NCBI GenBank assembly: GCA_963732005.1
Contig: CAVSXT010000004.1
Location: 2,351,414-2,415,413 of the forward strand
Direction of reading: 5' to 3'
Length of the DNA: 64,000 nt
Source of the DNA: JASLEW01 sp963732005
GTDB taxonomy: Bacteria; Acidobacteriota; Thermoanaerobaculia; Multivoradales; UBA5704
Part shown: in pieces, positions 60,610 through 64,000 of the stretch
Numbering within the stretch: the stretch's first letter is position 1
How the letters are laid out: each line of letters opens with the position of its first letter
The notes under the pieces: model-generated
What the model saw: the letters and a program-made list of their open reading frames with translations, nothing else
Told to the model about the DNA's origin: nothing
Database searches by the model: none
Position numbers and translations under genes: made by a program

Positions 60610-61722
60610 TCAGTGCTCCCGGGTGATCTCGAGCCGTTGCTGGTCCCTGCCCGAGCCGAGCACCAGCGCCGCTCTGTCGATCACCCTGTCGGTGACGTAG
60701 AACTGCCCGCGGATCGCGTAGTTGAGCAGCGCCGTGGCGCCCTGCCCGTCGATCAGGAAGAGCACCGGCGCCTCCTGCCCGACGCCGCTGCCCGGCAGCC
60801 GGATGTAGGTGTGCACGCGGTCGTCGAACACCGCCGCCGGCGTCCACGGGAACTTGCCGCGCCGCGTCCAGCGGTAGTTGAAATTGAGGGCACCGAGCGG
60901 CAGCCCGCCGGCGAGCGGCGTCACAGCCCGCGCCTCGTCGGCCGCCGCCGCCCGCTTCGCCTCCTCGGCGCTCGCCCAGCTCCGCACCAGCTCGTCGGGG
61001 TAGTAGAAGCGCAGCAGGCGGGTGTAGGGCTCGCGCGGGTTCTCGCCCCGTTCGCCCTTGCACGGCCGCGAATCGAGAGTGATCTGGTAGATCCGCCGGT
61101 TGGTGGTGATCGCCAGATTGGTCGTCAGGTTGCAGGCGGTCGGCTTGGCGACGATCACCGTCGTCGCCCCGCGCGGCCCGGCCGCCGCCCGGTCCAGCAG
61201 CCAGCGCGCGCTGTCGCCGGTCACCGTGTTGAGCGCCAGCTCGCCCTCCTCCAGCTCGATCAGGCACACCCGCAGCGGCGCGCAGCGCACCACCGGCACC
61301 TGATGGCCGTAGGGCACCTCGACGAAGTCGCCGTGCTCGAGCACCGCCGGCTCCCGGCCCGCCGCGACGGCGCGCGCCTCACGCTCGATATCGGAGCGAG
61401 GCGTGGACTCCCCGCTCACCCCCTCGCTCGCCGATCCGCCCGCCGGCCCTCCCGCCTGCCCCGGCAGCGCCACCCCCACCACCGCCACCGCTCCCGCCCC
61501 CGGCACCGCCCCCGCGGCCGCCACCCCCGCCAGTCCAGCCGCCGGACCCACCGCCGCCGGCGCCGGCACCGCCGCCGCCACCCCGCGCCCGGCCGCCGCC
61601 CTCGCCGCCGTCGCGCCGCACGTGCCGCTCGCCGCCCCCAGAACGCTCAGCACCACCAGCGCCAGCCCCCGTGCCCGATCCGTCCTCTTCACCTTCCCCA
61701 CCGCCCTCTCTCGTCCGCTCAT
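60610..61722 (-). CDS. trbG: Conjugative transfer protein TrbG/VirB9 family
   Basis: A 370-residue exported component of the type IV secretion outer-membrane core. A signal-type N-terminus is followed by an Ala/Pro/Gly-rich stretch and the VirB9/TrbG domain ('EVPYGHQVPVVRCAPLRVCL', 'VAKPTACNLTTNLAITTNRR', 'FNYRWTRRGKFPWTPAAVFD', 'GQFYVTDRVIDRAALVLGSG'). The start overlaps the stop of trbF by four bases (ATGA). Confidence 0.93.
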   Translation of the reverse strand: MSGRERAVGKVKRTDRARGLALVVLSVLGAASGTCGATAARAAAGRGVAAAVPAPAAVGPAAGLAGVAAAGAVPGAGAVAVVGVALPGQAGGPAGGSASEGVSGESTPRSDIEREARAVAAGREPAVLEHGDFVEVPYGHQVPVVRCAPLRVCLIELEEGELALNTVTGDSARWLLDRAAAGPRGATTVIVAKPTACNLTTNLAITTNRRIYQITLDSRPCKGERGENPREPYTRLLRFYYPDELVRSWASAEEAKRAAAADEARAVTPLAGGLPLGALNFNYRWTRRGKFPWTPAAVFDDRVHTYIRLPGSGVGQEAPVLFLIDGQGATALLNYAIRGQFYVTDRVIDRAALVLGSGRDQQRLEITREH

Positions 61723-62462
61723 CGCGCTCCTCCACCTTCCTGAGACCGCTGCGCCTGCGTCACCTCGGTCCACGTCAGGTCCGTGACGTAGATGCCGAGC
61801 GGGTTGTCCTCCAGCACGCTCACCGTCCGCGGGCGCCGCACCCTGACCGTCAGGTAGCCCTCCCAGGCGGACTCGCGGCTCGCGCCGACGAAGACCGGCC
61901 GCTCCCGCTCCGTCCACTGCACCCGCCAGACCGTGCTCCCCGGTACCGGCAGGATCGCCCCCACCTCCACCAGCCGCGTGCAGCGCTGCCCCAGCAGCCG
62001 CGGGTCGTGCTCCGGCAGCGAGAACCAGTCGTCCAGGAAGGCCCGCGCCTTGCCGGAGGTGTTGGCGTAGGCGCGGTACAGCAGCTCGCGCTCGACGACG
62101 CCGTCCGACGACACGGCGCGGACGTTGCGGATGAACAGCGCCAGCGTCGCCGCCACGATCCGCGGATCGGTCATCGCCACCTGCTCGGCGGGGCCGAAGG
62201 CCACCGCCCGCCCCAGCCGATCCACCTCGACCACATACGGCGTGATCCGCGTCTCCGCCGCCAGCCGCACGAACGCCACCACCACGATCCCGAACAGGCC
62301 CAGCAGGCCGAAGGCCATCAGCTGCCAGTTGCGCTTGCCGCGGGCGAGGTCGCCGAAGGCGCCGGCAAAGGCGCCGCGCCCGGCCAGGATCGGGTTGTCC
62401 GCCGCACCGCCCGCCCGCGGCGCCATCGCCGCCGCCCGCAGCGGCCATGAAAACCTTTTCAT
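61719..62462 (-). CDS. trbF: Conjugative transfer protein TrbF/VirB8 family
   Basis: A 247-residue inner-membrane protein of the type IV secretion system. One N-terminal helix ('QLMAFGLLGLFGIVVVAFVRL') precedes the periplasmic VirB8/NTF2-like domain ('ITPYVVEVDRLGRAVAFGPA', 'ARAFLDDWFSLPEHDPRLLG', 'DNPLGIYVTDLTWTEVTQ'). The start at 62462 is chosen because upstream codons in the same frame are encoded by a simple Asp/Glu-type DNA repeat; starts at 62516 or 62426 remain possible. Confidence 0.88.
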   Translation of the reverse strand: MKRFSWPLRAAAMAPRAGGAADNPILAGRGAFAGAFGDLARGKRNWQLMAFGLLGLFGIVVVAFVRLAAETRITPYVVEVDRLGRAVAFGPAEQVAMTDPRIVAATLALFIRNVRAVSSDGVVERELLYRAYANTSGKARAFLDDWFSLPEHDPRLLGQRCTRLVEVGAILPVPGSTVWRVQWTERERPVFVGASRESAWEGYLTVRVRRPRTVSVLEDNPLGIYVTDLTWTEVTQAQRSQEGGGAR

Positions 62463-62512
62463 CACCCTCGTCGCCCTCGTCGTCCTCATCGTCCTCGTCG
62501 TCCTCATCGTTC
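62463..62512. repeat. Simple GA(T/C)GA(G/A)-type repeat before trbF
   Basis: About 50 bases of near-tandem six-base units (GACGAG/GATGAG on the minus strand) between trbL and trbF. Such tracts are prone to slippage and blur the true trbF start. Confidence 0.7.
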
Positions 62513-62526
62513 CCATCCGCCGGCCC

Positions 62527-63471
62527 CTAATCCGTCAGCGCCTCGCGCAGGTGCAGATGCACGCTCTGGGTCAGGAAGTGGCTCGCCTGCGTCGGGATCC
62601 GCCACGCCACCAGCGCGAACACCAGACTGCCGCCGAGCACGTCGAACAGCGGTTGCAGGTTGGCGCCGGCCTGCCCCGCCTGGATCAGGTTCTGCGCCCA
62701 GGTGCCGGTCAGCGACAGGCCCGTGCCGACCAGCAGGTAGAGCAGGAACAGCTTCACCCCCACCTGCACCGCGTAGACGATGTACTTGTCGGCCAGCGGC
62801 GCGCTGCCGCGGAACGCCGCCAGGCCCAGGAAGATCACGCCGCCGGTCACCACCAGGTAGCTCTCGACCAGCGCCATCACCAGCTGCGCCGCGATGCCGA
62901 TGAACGCCACCATCACCAGCAGCACGGCGCCCGCCACCACCATCGCCGTCGCCGGCGCCAGCAGGATCGCCGTCTTGTCGGCGGTCGACAGCAGCGCGAC
63001 GTCGATATCGACGCCCGCCTTGATCACCCCGCTCGGCGACAGCTGCGGCGTCCGGCTCGCCGCCTGGCCAGCCGCCTGGAAGCCCTGGACGATCCGCGGC
63101 ACCCACAGCGGAAACTCGCTCAGGAAGGCATAGAACAGGCCCAGCACCAGGACCTTGCGGATGAAGCCGAGCAGCATCTCGTCCACCGTCCGCCGGTTCA
63201 CCACCCACATCAGCGCGCCGACCGCGATCTCGAGGCCGGCGAGGATGCCGAACGTCCGTTGCGCCATCGGCACCAGCGTGCTCAGCCACGAGCTCGACGC
63301 CGTCTGGTAGCCCTGGACCAGGTCGTCGAGCACCCCCGCCCAGGCGGGAGCCGCCCCGAGCAGCAGCCCCAGGCCGCACAGCGCCGCCGCCCGCCGCCCG
63401 CTGCCAGCGCTCCGGCTCATCGCCGGCATCTGCCCGCGCCGGCAGGTCGCCATCAGCCCGCGCCCGCTCAT
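62527..63471 (-). CDS. trbL: Conjugative transfer protein TrbL/VirB6 family
   Basis: A 314-residue polytopic membrane protein. A signal-type N-terminus ('ALCGLGLLLGAAPAWAGVLD') is followed by 'GVLDDLVQGYQTASSSWLST' and five to six hydrophobic helices ('ALMWVVNRRTVDEMLLGFIR', 'IILL.PA' region near 165, 'YLVVTGGVIFLGLAAFRGSA'). This matches TrbL, the inner-membrane channel component. The start overlaps the preceding stop by four bases (TCAT on the plus strand). Confidence 0.9.
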   Translation of the reverse strand: MSGRGLMATCRRGQMPAMSRSAGSGRRAAALCGLGLLLGAAPAWAGVLDDLVQGYQTASSSWLSTLVPMAQRTFGILAGLEIAVGALMWVVNRRTVDEMLLGFIRKVLVLGLFYAFLSEFPLWVPRIVQGFQAAGQAASRTPQLSPSGVIKAGVDIDVALLSTADKTAILLAPATAMVVAGAVLLVMVAFIGIAAQLVMALVESYLVVTGGVIFLGLAAFRGSAPLADKYIVYAVQVGVKLFLLYLLVGTGLSLTGTWAQNLIQAGQAGANLQPLFDVLGGSLVFALVAWRIPTQASHFLTQSVHLHLREALTD

Positions 63472-63944
63472 CGCCGTCCTTCCCCGGCGGCGGCCCGGCC
63501 TCTGGCCAGCAGCCGAGCCTCCCACGCCTCGAGGGCGGCAAGGTCTTCGGCCGCCGCGCCCGCCTCACCCGGATGCAGCGCCGGCGGCAGCGGCGGCGGC
63601 GCTGCCAGCGCCGGCAGCCCGCCCGGCCTCTCCCGTGTGGCCGGCGCCTCCCAGCGCTCGACCAGCGCCACCGGATGGCAGTTCGGCAGCTCCCGGTGTC
63701 CGGCGCAGAGCGCCCGCGCCGCCCGCCAGGTCCGCGAGCCGCGATGCGCCTCCCGCGCCCAGAACGGCCCGTCGTAGCGCGCGCTCTGCGCCGGCGAGGC
63801 GAGCGCCGCGAGCGCATCGTCGCCGTCGGCGACCGCCTCCGGCGACGGCCGGCACGCCACCGCCGCCAGCACTGCCGTCAGGACCGCCGCCAGCGCCAGC
63901 CCCGCGATTCCCATCCGGTCCACCAATGCTCTTCGGCTCCGCAT
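63468..63944 (-). CDS. TrbK/EexN-like lipoprotein (candidate entry exclusion)
   Basis: A 158-residue lipoprotein with GGAGG six bases before the ATG at 63944. A membrane segment ends in lipobox 'LAAVAC'; the mature part has Cys residues in 'RALCAGHRELPNCHPVALVE', and a Pro/Ala-rich helical tail. Its place directly before trbL matches trbK in trb operons, where the small lipoprotein blocks entry of the same element. Sequence similarity alone would not identify it, so the call rests on position, lipobox and Cys pattern. Confidence 0.55.
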   Translation of the reverse strand: MRSRRALVDRMGIAGLALAAVLTAVLAAVACRPSPEAVADGDDALAALASPAQSARYDGPFWAREAHRGSRTWRAARALCAGHRELPNCHPVALVERWEAPATRERPGGLPALAAPPPLPPALHPGEAGAAAEDLAALEAWEARLLARGRAAAGEGRR

Positions 63945-64000
63945 TCCACGCCTCCGTCGTCGCCGCCTCGCGGGCGGTCCCACCCGGCAACGGCCGCCAG

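Overview
This is a very GC-rich bacterial window that looks like a chromosome segment from an Acidobacteriota-type organism (Thermoanaerobaculia-like). That placement is an inference. It rests on base composition, several secreted proteins with a C-terminal 'PPCR.xDTR ... D(I)xGYF' module (33.4 kb and 54.5 kb), a 'TGYFWFF ... NVExVVKxLDG' C-terminal module on the phosphoesterase at 9.8 kb, SBBP repeats and an IPTL-CTERM-type tail. No rRNA or complete tRNA is present to settle it.

Left part, 1-9.6 kb: the 3' end of a hybrid NRPS-PKS biosynthetic cluster. The first gene enters from outside the window in the middle of an adenylation domain and continues PCP-KS-AT-KR-ACP-TE, a complete chain-terminating module. 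It overlaps a lipoprotein of the alkaline phosphatase/sulfatase fold and is followed by a clavaminate-synthase-like amino acid beta-hydroxylase. From 9.8 to 22.2 kb come mostly secreted or lipoprotein genes (phosphoesterase, alpha/beta hydrolase, class C beta-lactamase fold, DUF2911, glycine-rich protein), a FEN-type nuclease and a cytochrome P450 broken by a one-base frameshift.

22-33 kb holds RiPP genes. A 48-residue precursor-like gene, too short for ordinary gene calling, sits alone on the minus strand at 24.0 kb between a PIG-L deacetylase and a divergent aminotransferase, with its own candidate promoter and a downstream hairpin. Four kb further on is a class II lanthipeptide pair: a LanM synthetase followed by a mersacidin-type precursor, with no LanT transporter/protease. 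A complete IS1182-like element follows. From 33.4 to 41.7 kb there is a frameshifted SBBP-repeat protein, DoxX, a copper-radical (galactose oxidase-type) oxidase and an N-terminally truncated sialidase-like protein. A MntA-HepT toxin-antitoxin pair closes this chromosomal side at 42.8 kb.

Right part, 42.9-64 kb: the left end of an integrative and conjugative element. Its boundary is a 45-base 3' half of a tRNA-Arg(CCT) gene on the minus strand, the expected displaced fragment, which predicts an intact tRNA-Arg beyond the right edge. Inside are a fresh IS256-family insertion with 9-bp target duplications, a three-gene operon (membrane-anchored TPR-CHAT protease, unknown protein, papain-like cysteine peptidase), an excisionase-like HTH protein, a lambda O/P-like replication pair with 12-bp iteron-like repeats inside the initiator gene, two large surface proteins, and trbI-trbG-trbF-trbL plus a TrbK-like lipoprotein in canonical Trb order. 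Nearly all element genes are read leftward. The most promising candidates for undescribed biology are the CHAT/unknown/papain-like operon and the solitary RiPP precursor.
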